64,000 nt of DNA from Pseudalkalibacillus salsuginis (GTDB lineage: Bacteria > Bacillota > Bacilli > Bacillales > Fictibacillaceae): assembly GCF_021646685.1 (NCBI RefSeq), contig NZ_JAKJHW010000002.1, positions 62,001 through 126,000 on the forward strand, given 5' to 3'. The notes under the pieces were generated by a model. The model had not been told where the DNA came from and did not search any database. It was given only the letters and a program-made list of their open reading frames with translations. Shown piece by piece: positions 1 to 8,609 of the stretch (within the stretch, counting starts at the first letter, position 1; every line of letters starts with the position of its first letter). The position numbers and the translations under genes are program-made.

Positions 1-370
1 CTCATTCATCGCTAAATACCGGCTTTCATTATCTCCATCAAGATAACGCACAGTCACCTCAAGAAGAGGGTATTCAACGATTTGGAAAGGTGTCTTCGCA
101 ATATGGATGACAAGCTTTTCCACCTCACTTGGCGTCCAATCGGCATAGAATCCAAGATGCCCTGTATGGACTCCGACGAATGCCGCTTGGTCGACGTGTT
201 CGATATAGTGATGGAAAGCGTGAAGGAGTGTTCCATCGCCACCAATGGAAATGACAATGTCCGGCTCCTTCTCATCCCATACCAGATCAAAGTCTTGTAG
301 ATAAGACTTAATTCGCTTTTCAAGTTTAGCTGATTTCTCGTCACCTTTTGAGATTATCGAAAAATTCATT
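1..370 (-). CDS. nadK: NAD kinase, C-terminal part cut off by window edge
   Basis: NAD kinase phosphorylates NAD to NADP in the cytoplasm, using ATP. The gene reads leftward and runs off the window, so only about 123 N-terminal residues are visible. The translation starts [10 protein letters not shown] and contains the diagnostic GGDGTLL motif at about residues 45-51, followed by [11 protein letters not shown], a conserved family block. The ATG at 370 is the start that opens this frame; an AAGG sequence lies upstream at a somewhat long distance. It lies 41 bases downstream of relQ, as in B. subtilis (yjbM-ppnK), so the two are probably cotranscribed. Confidence 0.93.
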
Positions 371-411
371 GAACATCGCTTCCTTACCTTCAAAATTCCT
401 TCTTATGTAAA

Positions 412-1029
412 TCACCGTTGTTCCTTTTGCTCGAATAGTTTTTGAGCTTCTTGTATTTCCCCTTTTATTATCGACATTTCTTCGTCCAATCGGAACGCTG
501 CTTCGGCAGCCCGTTGCAATCGTTGTTGGATATTCCTCGGGATAGCCCCGGCATATTTATAATTTAAAGAATGTTCAATTGTCGCCCAGAAATTCATAGC
601 GAGCGTACGAATTTGTATTTCTACTAGAATTTTTTTCTCGCCGTCAACGGTTTGGACCGGGTATGAAATGACGACGTGGAAGGAACGGTATCCGCTTGGT
701 TTTTTATGATTGACATAGTCCCTCTCCTCGATGACTTCCAGATCTTTGCGTTTCTTAAGCATGTTGATCACAGTACCTATATCATCCACAAACTGGCACA
801 TGATCCTGATACCGGCGATATCTTGTATTTCCGCTTCAATATCATCGAGTGAAATGTTCTTCCGCTTCATTTTATCTAAAATGCTTGCCACAGGTTTCAC
901 CCTTCCAGTGACAAACTCGATCGGGGAGTGTTTATTTTCAATGATATACTGTTCGCGGACCCCTTTCAATTTGACTTTCAGTTCTTCAACTGATTGTTTA
1001 TAAGGATTCAACAATACATCCCATTCCAT
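412..1029 (-). CDS. relQ: Small alarmone synthetase RelQ (YjbM/SasB), (p)ppGpp synthetase
   Basis: This cytoplasmic enzyme transfers pyrophosphate from ATP to GDP or GTP to make (p)ppGpp. The 205-residue length matches the short single-domain RelQ class; no HD hydrolase domain is present. Synthetase motifs are visible in order: RVKPVASILDKMKRK (about 43-57), DIAGIRI (70-76), HKKPSGYRSFH (108-118) and VEIQIRTLAMNFWATIEH (136-153), with catalytic Glu in EIQIRT. The gene lies between YjbL and NAD kinase on the same strand, the B. subtilis order, so stringent signalling and NADP synthesis may share a transcript. Confidence 0.95.
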   Translation of the reverse strand: MEWDVLLNPYKQSVEELKVKLKGVREQYIIENKHSPIEFVTGRVKPVASILDKMKRKNISLDDIEAEIQDIAGIRIMCQFVDDIGTVINMLKKRKDLEVIEERDYVNHKKPSGYRSFHVVISYPVQTVDGEKKILVEIQIRTLAMNFWATIEHSLNYKYAGAIPRNIQQRLQRAAEAAFRLDEEMSIIKGEIQEAQKLFEQKEQR

Positions 1030-1069
1030 CTAACCACCACCGAATCTCTTTTTTCGGAAGCTCTCCATG

Positions 1070-1459
1070 TCATCCGTTTATTGGTTGGAATATCTCTTCG
1101 ACGCTAGACATCATTTCGTTTCCGTAATTTGCATTGCCAGAAATGTTTTGAATAAGATAACCCATTTCCCCTTTTATCCCTTTCAAGTGGATTGGTTCAT
1201 GGTTAGACAATTTCAAAATCGCATCTTTCTCATCTGTGATAACGGCTTTCAAACCAGTCCAACGTTCTTTTGGGAAAGATACGTAGATGAAGCTATCAGG
1301 AGTTTCTAATATGTAGATGAAAGATAAAGAATCAGAATCCACCAATACTTGCTCTGAAGGTTCCAATGCAACCTCACCCGCTATATTTTCACTATTGCAT
1401 GCAAACTCTACTTTATCTTCGAAAATTTCACTTGATGTAACTTCTAATCTTATAGTCAT
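1070..1459 (-). CDS. yjbL: UPF0738 family protein YjbL
   Basis: Function is not known. The 129-residue acidic protein has no signal peptide or membrane segment. It is assigned to UPF0738 (YjbL) from its size and its place directly upstream of relQ, as in B. subtilis, and from general sequence resemblance, so the name rests partly on context. The ATG at 1459 is preceded by a strong AGGAGG eight bases upstream. The gap to relQ is 40 bases and holds no clear terminator, so yjbL-relQ-nadK probably form one leftward operon. Confidence 0.75.
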   Translation of the reverse strand: MTIRLEVTSSEIFEDKVEFACNSENIAGEVALEPSEQVLVDSDSLSFIYILETPDSFIYVSFPKERWTGLKAVITDEKDAILKLSNHEPIHLKGIKGEMGYLIQNISGNANYGNEMMSSVEEIFQPING

Positions 1460-1577
1460 AATGATTCCTCCTAAAAAAAAATGAATCTATATCCTTTACT
1501 ATTTTAAAGTTCAAGCAGTCAACTAAAACGCTACTTCCTAACCCACTACTGTTACTAGTATTTCCTATACGCTGAAA

Positions 1578-1849
1578 GTCCTATTGGTCTGGAGGACCTG
1601 CATGAGGACCGGTAAAACCAATAGCGCTCACTCCGTAAAAACGTCACGTCCTGTGACAACGGCAGTACTAGCAACGAGAAAAACATGTATAACAACTGCG
1701 AGTTGTATCGAGGAAGCTGACTTCGAGAGATACACTTGTAGACGCAGGTACAGGTTTTACTCTGTGCGTCGGAAATTTGCCTTTTCGTTTGTTGACTTGG
1801 TTGAAGACCCGTTATAAGTGTACCATATTTTAATTGGTATATTAAAATT
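1578..1849. repeat. Hairpin-rich non-coding block upstream of yjbK
   Basis: No convincing gene lies here. The stretch is packed with inverted repeats: CTATTGGT (1581-1588) with ACCAATAG (1617-1624); GTCAC (1643-1647) with GTGAC (1653-1657); ACAACT (1692-1697) with AGTTGT (1701-1706); GACGCA (1741-1746) with TGCGTC (1765-1770); TACACTT (1731-1737) enclosing to AAGTGTA (1816-1822); and an AT-rich ATTTTAAT/ATTAAAAT pair near 1828-1849. A directly repeated GAGGACC occurs at 1592 and 1604. This suggests a structured RNA or the relic of a palindromic dispersed repeat; only one copy was seen in this window. Confidence 0.5.
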
Positions 1850-1914
1850 GTAGCCATATTCCAGATATGAGATAATGACACGTACAACTATGCTCGCATG
1901 AGGTGAATCCACAT

Positions 1915-2496
1915 ATGAAACAAGAAATCGAAATCGAATTGAAAAACCTAGTCATTGAAGCCGAATTCAATGAACTGGCCTCAGCCTTTTCTCTTACAGA
2001 TGAGTCTTTCAAAAAACAAACCAACTATTACTTTGATACAGAAACATTTGCATTAAAAGAAAAGGGGTGTGCCCTCCGTATACGGCATAAAGAGGACCAC
2101 TATACATTTACACTGAAACGTCCCCATAAAGACGGTTTGATGGAATCCCATGAAAATCTTAGTGATGCAGATGCGGTTCGCCTCATTGATGGCGAACCCA
2201 TCACAACGAGCGATATGATTCGGTTCCTTGCAGATACTTTTGGAATAGATCCTGGTCAATTAATCTGCTTAGGATCACTCGTCACAACAAGAGCTGAGCA
2301 AACATATAAGTCTGGTCTGCTTGTTTTCGATCACTCTGCTTACCTTGGAATTGAAGATTACGAGTTGGAGTATGAGGTTAGTGAACGGAAACAAGGTGAA
2401 AAGGAATTTAAACAGCTGCTTGATACCTTTCATATCCCTCAGCGGAAAACCCCCAACAAGATCGAACGCTTTTTTAAACGGAAACAAATCACATGA
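1915..2496 (+). CDS. yjbK: CYTH domain protein YjbK (triphosphate tunnel metalloenzyme family)
   Basis: CYTH proteins bind triphosphates and divalent metal in a beta tunnel; for the Bacillus YjbK branch the physiological substrate is not known to me. The N-terminal EIEIELK signature (ExExE, residues 4-9) is present, followed by alternating charged strands with conserved Lys/Arg such as ALRIRHK and FTLKRPH. The ATG at 1915 is chosen over an in-frame GTG at 1903 because an AGGTGA site sits just upstream of it, giving 193 residues. It is followed closely by yjbJ in the same direction, the B. subtilis order. Confidence 0.88.
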   Translation: MKQEIEIELKNLVIEAEFNELASAFSLTDESFKKQTNYYFDTETFALKEKGCALRIRHKEDHYTFTLKRPHKDGLMESHENLSDADAVRLIDGEPITTSDMIRFLADTFGIDPGQLICLGSLVTTRAEQTYKSGLLVFDHSAYLGIEDYELEYEVSERKQGEKEFKQLLDTFHIPQRKTPNKIERFFKRKQIT

Positions 2497-2573
2497 AAAA
2501 TATGTCAAAATTTCATTGTTTATGCGGTTTCCATTTGCTATGATGAAGGTAGTATACGAAAGTAGGGATGATT

Positions 2574-3185
2574 TTGAACACGCAATTGATCCGCTCATTG
2601 ATCGAGCTTCAATCACTCAGCCAATTTCAGATTGGATCAAAGACTTCATCTATTAATTCCGCCTGGAGTACTTTGTTTGAAGTAGAAATCCAATCCTTTT
2701 TGTCAGCTTCAGCTATTCCGGTTGAAAACAAGCAGAAACCAATCGAATCCTATCCACCAGTCATGTTGAAATCACCGGCGGTAGAACCTGCGTCCCAGTC
2801 TTCAAAAAACCCATACAATACATACATAAATGAAGCGGCAGCAAGGTATAACCTTGATCCCAAATTGATTGAAGCAGTCATTAAACAAGAATCGAATTTC
2901 AATGCTTTAAGTACAAGCCCGGCAGGAGCAATGGGGTTAATGCAGCTGATGCCTAAAACCGCAGAAGGTCTTGGGGTCAGGAATCCGTATAATCCTGAAG
3001 AGAACATCATGGGAGGGGCCAGATATTTAAGGCAGATGTTGGATCGCTATGATGGAAATATCCAATATGGACTAGCAGCTTATAATGCAGGACCAGGGAA
3101 TGTCGATCGATACGATGGAATTCCCCCATTTACCGAAACAAAAAATTATGTCAGTAAAGTGATGTCCAACTACCAACGGGTCTGA
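2574..3185 (+). CDS. yjbJ: Lytic transglycosylase-like protein YjbJ (SLT domain)
   Basis: Probable peptidoglycan lytic transglycosylase, cleaving glycan strands in the wall. The C-terminal 115 residues form a classic SLT domain: catalytic Glu in KQESNFN, then [24 protein letters not shown] and [11 protein letters not shown]. The N-terminal 85 residues are low-complexity and proline-rich, with no clear signal peptide, so the export route is unclear. The start is taken as TTG at 2574, six bases after GTAGGG; the nearby ATG at 2568 would directly abut that site. The gene ends at a factor-independent terminator. Confidence 0.85.
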   Translation: MNTQLIRSLIELQSLSQFQIGSKTSSINSAWSTLFEVEIQSFLSASAIPVENKQKPIESYPPVMLKSPAVEPASQSSKNPYNTYINEAAARYNLDPKLIEAVIKQESNFNALSTSPAGAMGLMQLMPKTAEGLGVRNPYNPEENIMGGARYLRQMLDRYDGNIQYGLAAYNAGPGNVDRYDGIPPFTETKNYVSKVMSNYQRV

Positions 3186-3215
3186 CATACAAGAATATAA
3201 CAATAATCTTAAGGG

Positions 3216-3245
3216 AAACTCATTTTATATGAGTTTCTTTTATTT
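3216..3245 (+). terminator. Terminator after yjbJ
   Basis: AAACTCAT (3216-3223) pairs with ATGAGTTT (3229-3236) around a five-base loop and is followed by CTTTTATTTT. It separates yjbKJ from yjbIH. Confidence 0.8.
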
Positions 3246-3410
3246 TACCCACCTAAAGCCTAGTTATGAAGATACAAGTTCAAATGAACTGAAAATCAGA
3301 TTGTTTGCCGAAACAATCTTGGCATTGCTAAAATAAGTTATAACTTCTTGAAAGGTAGGATGTGTGATTACACTTTCTATTTATCGTACAAAATAAGGTA
3401 GGTAACAAAA

Positions 3411-3794
3411 ATGGATTCAAATAATCTAACGCCATTTAAGGCGATCGGCGGGCAGGAGATGGTTGAAAAGCTTGTTGAGGCATTCTACCCCCGTGTACAA
3501 GCCCACCCAGAGCTTGCTCCCATTTTTCCTGATGATTTAACTGAAACGATACGTAAGCAAAAACAATTCCTAAGTCAATTTTTAGGGGGGCCACCACTAT
3601 ATTCTGAAGAACACGGGCATCCTATGTTACGCGCTAGACATATGCCGTTCCCGATTACAAGACGCCGAGCCGAAGCCTGGCTTTCATGTATGAAAGAGGC
3701 TATGGATGAGGTCAACCTGGAAAGCCCCTATAAGGAACAAATTTATAGCCGTTTGACGATGACGGCCTATCATATGGTTAACAATCCTGAATAA
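3411..3794 (+). CDS. yjbI: Truncated haemoglobin YjbI (group II type)
   Basis: Small cytoplasmic haem protein that binds oxygen or nitric oxide. The length of 127 residues fits the 2-over-2 truncated globins. Visible landmarks are the B10 tyrosine in AFYPRV (Y26), the probable proximal histidine in RARHMPF (H77) and the group II tryptophan in AEAWLSCM (W90). An AAGGTAGG ribosome site precedes the ATG. yjbH follows after 24 bases, so the two share a transcript as in B. subtilis; context suggests a role linked to redox or nitrosative stress together with the Spx system. Confidence 0.93.
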   Translation: MDSNNLTPFKAIGGQEMVEKLVEAFYPRVQAHPELAPIFPDDLTETIRKQKQFLSQFLGGPPLYSEEHGHPMLRARHMPFPITRRRAEAWLSCMKEAMDEVNLESPYKEQIYSRLTMTAYHMVNNPE

Positions 3795-3818
3795 GAGCTA
3801 TAGAAAGGAGAATAACCA

Positions 3819-4736
3819 TTGGCTAATCATAAGACTGGATTACCTGACACTCATACTCCGATCCAATGCGAGTGTGAACTGCCAACTTCGTATAAGAACC
3901 GACCCATTGAAATATATTCGTTCGTTGATCCTTTATGTCCTGAATGCTGGGGGTTGGAACCTGTCATAAAAAAGCTGCAGATCGAATTCGGTAATCACAT
4001 CCGCCTGAGGCATTTAATGGGCGGGACACTGGATTACTGGAATAGTGCCTTACAAAAACGTAAGGGTATCTGCTCAAAAGAAGATGTTGCTAAGAAATGG
4101 GAGATCACCGCTAACCGATCAGGAATGTCTTGTGATGGTGATGTATGGTATGAAGACCCTATCCAAACGCCTTATATCGCTTCGATCGCAGTAAAAGCTG
4201 CTGAACTGCAAGGTAAATCGAACGGTGTCCGATTCTTGAGAAAGTTAAGAGAAGAATTGTTCTTGCAAAAGCAGAACATTACGAAGTTGGACGTATTGAT
4301 AAATTGTGCGGATGAAGCTGGTTTGGATGTAGAGGAGTTCAAAAGAGACCTCCATTCAGAAAGTGCAGTCAAAGCCTTCCAATGTGATGTAAAAACAACA
4401 CAAGAAATGGAAGTCAATCAATTGCCCTCCCTCGTCTTCTTCAGTGATACCTCAGATGAAGGGATCAAAATAACAGGAATGTACTCATATGAAATCTACG
4501 TTCATATTTTAGAAGAACTTCTTGGAGAGTTGCCGAAAAAGTGTCCACCCCCACCGTTAGAGTATTTTCTGGAGAAATATAGGTTCGTGGCTACAAAGGA
4601 AATTTCTGAAGTATACAACCTGACTGAACGTGATGTGGAAAAACAACTTAAAAAACTGGTATTGCAACAAAAAGTCGAACGGGTGCCTGTAAAGCACGGT
4701 ACCTTCTGGAGATATCATCGTGGGGCTGACTCATAA
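3819..4736 (+). CDS. spxH: ClpXP adaptor protein SpxH (YjbH), promotes Spx degradation
   Basis: YjbH/SpxH is a DsbA-like cytoplasmic adaptor that binds Spx and stimulates its proteolysis by ClpXP. The 305-residue product has a CxxC motif (CPEC, C40-C43) after the SFVDP strand of a thioredoxin-like fold, plus two further N-terminal cysteines in CEC (17-19). The start is TTG at 3819, placed eight bases after AAAGGAG. Its substrate Spx is encoded about 8 kb away at 12546-12941. The C-terminal 70 residues resemble a winged-helix-like segment (EVYNLTERDVEKQLKKL). The stop codon lies inside the terminator hairpin. Confidence 0.92.
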   Translation: MANHKTGLPDTHTPIQCECELPTSYKNRPIEIYSFVDPLCPECWGLEPVIKKLQIEFGNHIRLRHLMGGTLDYWNSALQKRKGICSKEDVAKKWEITANRSGMSCDGDVWYEDPIQTPYIASIAVKAAELQGKSNGVRFLRKLREELFLQKQNITKLDVLINCADEAGLDVEEFKRDLHSESAVKAFQCDVKTTQEMEVNQLPSLVFFSDTSDEGIKITGMYSYEIYVHILEELLGELPKKCPPPPLEYFLEKYRFVATKEISEVYNLTERDVEKQLKKLVLQQKVERVPVKHGTFWRYHRGADS

Positions 4737-4752
4737 GTCAGGCCCTTTTTTA
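4722..4752 (+). terminator. Terminator after yjbH
   Basis: GGGCTGACT and AGTCAGGCCC flank a short CATA loop and are followed by TTTTTT. The hairpin includes the yjbH stop codon. Confidence 0.85.
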
Positions 4753-4755
4753 ATA

Positions 4756-4923
4756 GGTAAGAAAGTATAAAAATTTTGTTTCGAAGGGCGTTTCGCTTTT
4801 CTTGATGTCTAGCTCAACCGCCCAACCACTTGGATCACTTCAGTCCTCCTGTGGCGGCCACAGCCTCCTCGTCGGACTTCCATTGACCTGCGTGGCTTGC
4901 CAGGGCGTTTGCGCTTTTCTTTT
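4756..4923 (-). repeat. Dispersed repeat element, copy 1 (reverse orientation, short form)
   Basis: Read on the minus strand, this begins AAAAGCGCAAACGCCC and runs through GACGAGGAGGCTG, CAGGAGGACTGAAGTGATCC and TGGTTGGGCG, ending in an AT-rich tail with TATACTTTCTTACC. The same blocks recur in the copies near 31.9, 34.5, 40.8, 44.4, 49.3 and 51.9 kb. The arms AACGCCC and GGGCG(G)TT can pair, and an internal GGAGGC faces a GCC-rich strand. No transposase is linked to it. The rest of the 4753-5154 gap holds only weak reading frames. Confidence 0.85.
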
Positions 4924-5154
4924 GTGCGTTGTTCCCTCCCGCTCTTCAGAAAAAAATGAGATATCGACCTCGTTTCTCTGGTTGCTTGGTCCTTCACGGT
5001 TTCGACTTCCTTGAACACAATCGATTTCTCCCTTTTTAAGACGTTTGATCAGGGTAACCTGCTCTGGCTGTATAGTGGTCTCTTTTTGAAAATTGTAAAA
5101 ATAGCATGTTTCATTCGTGGTTTCATAAACTGTTAACGAAAGGAGATTGTTATC

Positions 5155-5331
5155 ATGCAAATTGGGATATTGATCGGCGTCATTGCTGTCTTAATCAGTT
5201 TCGTCCTGGTCGTTTTCGGCTTCCTCAATATTTTCCCACTATACATTGCAACCCCTTTGCTTTTTGTATCCATCTTCTTCATTATTGTTCGAATTAACAA
5301 CAAAAACCGTTTTAAAGGATTTAAAATTTGA
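5155..5331 (+). CDS. Small membrane protein, 58 residues
   Basis: I do not recognise this gene. It has a clear ribosome site (AAAGGAGATTGTTATC before the ATG) and encodes 58 residues: two hydrophobic segments, about 3-24 and 28-46, then a basic tail rich in Lys and Arg (RINNKNRFKGFK). That pattern predicts a two-pass membrane protein with a cytoplasmic basic end. It lies alone between the repeat element and the pepF terminator and faces pepF. Its hydrophobic pattern and ribosome site support a real gene. Confidence 0.65.
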   Translation: MQIGILIGVIAVLISFVLVVFGFLNIFPLYIATPLLFVSIFFIIVRINNKNRFKGFKI

Positions 5332-5366
5332 ACGGGCTGACATCTGAGCCAGCCCGTATTTTGTTT
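5332..5366. terminator. Terminator between the small membrane gene and pepF, probably bidirectional
   Basis: ACGGGCTG pairs with CAGCCCGT and is followed by ATTTTGTTTTATT on the plus strand. It lies exactly between the convergent 3' ends. Confidence 0.8.
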
Positions 5367-7186
5367 TATTCAGTTTCGAAGAGTAATTCTTCCATTTCAC
5401 TCAATACGGATTCGAAAACAGATAGCGCTTCTTCGATCGGTTTACTGCTCGCCATATCCACGCCCGCTTTCTTCAAGACCTCAATCGGATAATCTGAACT
5501 TCCTGCTTTCAAGAACTCCAAGTATCTTTTAACAGCTGGTGTCCCCTCCTCCAGGATTTGTTTAGAAAGTGAAGCCGCTGCACTGAAACCTGTAGCATAT
5601 TGATAGACATAATAGTTGTAATAGAAGTGAGGGATACGTGCCCACTCAAGGCCGATTTCCTCATCAATGATGATTTCTTCACCAAAATACTTCTGATTAA
5701 GCTCATAGTATAACTTCGTAAACAGGTCAGGTGTCAAAGCTTCTCCTGCTGCTGCATGTTCATGGATCATCTGTTCGAATTCAGCAAACATCGTCTGGCG
5801 GAAAACGGTTCCTCTGAAGCCCTCAAGGTGGTGGTTCAATAAATATAACTTCTTCTTCTTGTCCTCTGTATTGTTGAGCATATAATCATTAAGCAAAGCT
5901 TCATTACACGTAGATGCCACTTCAGCAACGAAAATCGAATAGTTCGCATATGGATAAGGCTGTGTTTCACGTGTATAGTAACTATGGACGGAGTGACCGA
6001 TTTCGTGTGTAAGGGTAAATAAATTGTTTACATTGTCCTGCCAGTTCATCAGAATATAAGGCATCGTTCCATAAGCGCCTGATGAATAGGCTCCACTTCG
6101 TTTACCAACATTTTCACGGACATCAACCCACCGCTTCTCATAACCTTCACTGACGATATTGACATATTCCTCACCCATCGGTGTAAGGCTCTTCAGGACA
6201 ATTTCCTTTGCTTCATTATAAGGAATCTCCATTTTCACATCTTTTACGATTGGTGTATAAAGGTCATACATATGAAGTTCTTCGAGGCCAAGTGCCTTTT
6301 TACGCAATTTTACATATCGATGCAACAGATGGAGATTGTCGTTCACCGTCTTTACAAGATTGTCGTAGACCGTTTCAGGTATGTTATTCGCATCCAGTGC
6401 AGCTTGACGGGCAGAATCATACTTCCTGACCCTGGCATTGAAATTATCTCTCTTGACGGTTCCACTCAACGTGCTTGCAAAAGTATTTTTGAACTTATCA
6501 TAAGTTCCATACATCGCTTTAAATGCATTCTTACGAACCTCCTGATCATCACTTTCCAGGAAGCGGATATAACGCCCATGCGTAAGTTCAACGTCTTCTC
6601 CATTTTCATCCTTTACAGTCGGGAATTTGAGGTCTGCGTTATTCAGCATACCGAACGTATTACTCGCATTGTTGGTCACTTCACTTACACCTGCAAGAAG
6701 CGCCTCTTCTTTTTGAGATAAAACATGCGGTCTGCTCCTGTTAATCTCATCCAAAAAATGTTCATACAACTTGAGATCATCGTTTTCCTTCACAAATGAT
6801 TTGATCTCGCTCTCCTCTAAAGATAGGATTTCCGGAACGATATAGGATAGGTGGCTGCTCGTTTCAGTTGCTAATGTTCCTACCCTGTCATTCAAGCCCT
6901 GATAGAAGGAATTCGTTGTATCCTGGTCATTTCTCATATGAGCATATGTATACAACTTTCCAAGGCGCTTTGTGATTTCATCTTGAAGCTGCAATGCTTC
7001 ATAAAGGGTTGCTGAGGATTCCCCGAGTTTTCCTTGATATCGATCGATTTGCGGAATCAATTCTTTTACTTGTTTGAACTCTTGCTCCCATACTTCATCC
7101 GTTTCGAAAATATCTTCTAAATCCCAAGTATCTTCAACAGGTATTTCATCTCTTTTTGGTAATGATTTTACTGCTTGCTCTGCCAT
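5366..7186 (-). CDS. pepF: Oligoendopeptidase F (M3B metallopeptidase)
   Basis: Zinc metallopeptidase that cuts oligopeptides of about 7-17 residues in the cytoplasm. The 606-residue protein carries HEIGH at 394-398 (HExxH, zinc ligands H394 and H398) and the distal conserved block FVAEVAST that supplies the third ligand. N-terminal helices (PVEDTWDLEDIF) are typical of the family. The ATG at 7186 follows AAGGAGG at good spacing. In B. subtilis pepF also sits between coiA and yjbH. It may degrade signalling peptides or peptides brought in by the Opp importer encoded nearby. Confidence 0.96.
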   Translation of the reverse strand: MAEQAVKSLPKRDEIPVEDTWDLEDIFETDEVWEQEFKQVKELIPQIDRYQGKLGESSATLYEALQLQDEITKRLGKLYTYAHMRNDQDTTNSFYQGLNDRVGTLATETSSHLSYIVPEILSLEESEIKSFVKENDDLKLYEHFLDEINRSRPHVLSQKEEALLAGVSEVTNNASNTFGMLNNADLKFPTVKDENGEDVELTHGRYIRFLESDDQEVRKNAFKAMYGTYDKFKNTFASTLSGTVKRDNFNARVRKYDSARQAALDANNIPETVYDNLVKTVNDNLHLLHRYVKLRKKALGLEELHMYDLYTPIVKDVKMEIPYNEAKEIVLKSLTPMGEEYVNIVSEGYEKRWVDVRENVGKRSGAYSSGAYGTMPYILMNWQDNVNNLFTLTHEIGHSVHSYYTRETQPYPYANYSIFVAEVASTCNEALLNDYMLNNTEDKKKKLYLLNHHLEGFRGTVFRQTMFAEFEQMIHEHAAAGEALTPDLFTKLYYELNQKYFGEEIIIDEEIGLEWARIPHFYYNYYVYQYATGFSAAASLSKQILEEGTPAVKRYLEFLKAGSSDYPIEVLKKAGVDMASSKPIEEALSVFESVLSEMEELLFETE

Positions 7187-7335
7187 TTCAAATCCTCCTT
7201 ATCTCCTCAAACAGAATTACAGATCAGGGATAGTCTCCATTTTAAAAAACATTCCCTACACCTGTATAAAGTTCTAGGGATACCTCTGAATATCCTTTCT
7301 TTCTATCCTAGCTTTTTCAGATAATCCCCCATTAT

Positions 7336-8517
7336 TTACATTTTAAAATATTCCTTCATTCTTTGTCTTACTTCAGTCATCGATTCGGGGAAATGGAGCC
7401 CCCTCTCTTTTGAAAAATGATTTACATCGATTCTTTTCAATATCCCAAACCTGCATAGACACTGTAAATAATCCATCAATGCAAAAGATATATGGCTATT
7501 CTTATCAGGAAGTGTGGAACGTGTTTTGATTCTATAGGATTTGATGAGGGAAATGAATGTCCGGAAAACCTCTCGGAACTGAAAGGATGTACCGATTGGG
7601 AGTGGCTGAAGAATCTCCATGAGGAAACATGTTTGCCAAACATAGGCAGGAGAGTGGAACCAGAAGAGGTGTTTAGAAGGAATGCCTGCTTCAATAGGGA
7701 ATAGATTGAACTGTACCCCTTTATTCAGCAGGTGCTTCTTCATCATCACCACTGCAGGATCCTTATTTACATGCAGATAGAGACGCGTGGTTATGATCTT
7801 TTCAATCCAATCGTTATAATAATTTTTTAAAAGAGGCAATTCAAGTTCGTTCATGTAAAAGGGAAAATGCGTATGCTTCAATGGAATCGAATGAGTCGCA
7901 GCAAGGACTGTCCTTGAGGAGTACGGAATGATGGAATGAAGAAGGGTGAAGGAAGAAGTGAGCGGGCAAAAATAAATGAGATATGGAGAAAAGTCGCAGT
8001 CATCGCTGAATCGGAGAGATTGGAATGCGAGTTCATCCAACCGATAAAAATGAGAGTTCTTCGATCGGGATAGCCTTTTAGCTCCCAGAATCCATAACGG
8101 GTCGATATTTGCTTTGCGATACGAACGGGTTCTTTTAGTGAAAACCTGTGTCGGGATTGTGGAACATTGAAATTCGAAGGCAGTTGACAGGTTGGGGAGG
8201 AATAGATCCGGCCGTTGCTTTAGAAGAGGAAAATACCTTTCCATTTCCGGGGTGAAATTTTGAATGGATAACCAGTGGTATAACTGCTTTTTCCCTAACA
8301 AATGGTAGGTTGATTCAGGTTCGGTTTCTCCCGCGCATAAGGCATCTTTCTGATGACTGAAATGCCAGATTCGTTTAGTGCCGAGTTTTAGGGTAACGTT
8401 ACCATTACATACAGGACATTGAAAAGTGTTCAGGGTTCTGATCCTTTCCAAGTCGGGCTTTTTCCAGTCCTCGGCCAGATTGATGCACTGCCCGCTGCTG
8501 GATGTCGCTAACAGCAT
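7336..8517 (-). CDS. coiA: Competence protein CoiA (nuclease-like)
   Basis: CoiA acts in the cytoplasm during transformation, helping RecA-mediated recombination of imported DNA. The 393-residue protein begins with a zinc-finger-like part (CPVC, C34-C37, then IWHFSHQKDALC) and continues with a PD-(D/E)xK-like nuclease core (RPDLFLP at 101-107 and AFEFQCS at 112-118). The ATG at 8517 has a GAGGTGAG site. A 149-base gap to pepF holds no clear terminator. Together with MecA, ComZ and Med in this window it indicates that the competence pathway is at least genetically represented. Confidence 0.92.
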   Translation of the reverse strand: MLLATSSSGQCINLAEDWKKPDLERIRTLNTFQCPVCNGNVTLKLGTKRIWHFSHQKDALCAGETEPESTYHLLGKKQLYHWLSIQNFTPEMERYFPLLKQRPDLFLPNLSTAFEFQCSTIPTQVFTKRTRSYRKANIDPLWILGAKRLSRSKNSHFYRLDELAFQSLRFSDDCDFSPYLIYFCPLTSSFTLLHSIIPYSSRTVLAATHSIPLKHTHFPFYMNELELPLLKNYYNDWIEKIITTRLYLHVNKDPAVVMMKKHLLNKGVQFNLFPIEAGIPSKHLFWFHSPAYVWQTCFLMEILQPLPIGTSFQFREVFRTFISLIKSYRIKTRSTLPDKNSHISFALMDYLQCLCRFGILKRIDVNHFSKERGLHFPESMTEVRQRMKEYFKM

Positions 8518-8566
8518 TGACTCACCTCAATTTGTGAATTTTTGGTACCTGAATAAATTTCGCTAT

Positions 8567-8603
8567 AAAAAAACAGAATCCTTCTCATGGCGAGAAAGAT
8601 TCT
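8567..8603 (-). terminator. Terminator after the cardiolipin synthase gene
   Basis: On the minus strand AGAATCTTTCTC pairs with GAGAAGGATTCT and is followed by GTTTTTTT. It lies between cls and coiA. Confidence 0.85.
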
Positions 8604-8609
8604 TAAAAA

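Noticed and set aside
1584-1817. 77-residue plus-strand reading frame in the hairpin-rich block
   Set aside because: No ribosome site, odd composition and heavy overlap with inverted repeats; structure explains the region better.
4809-5160. Minus-strand frames upstream of the small membrane gene, reading into repeat copy 1
   Set aside because: One has AAGGGAG before a GTG, but its C-terminal half is the dispersed repeat itself and it has no recognisable family.
6272-6721. 149-residue plus-strand frame antisense to pepF
   Set aside because: Fully inside a clear pepF gene; a shadow frame with no start signal.
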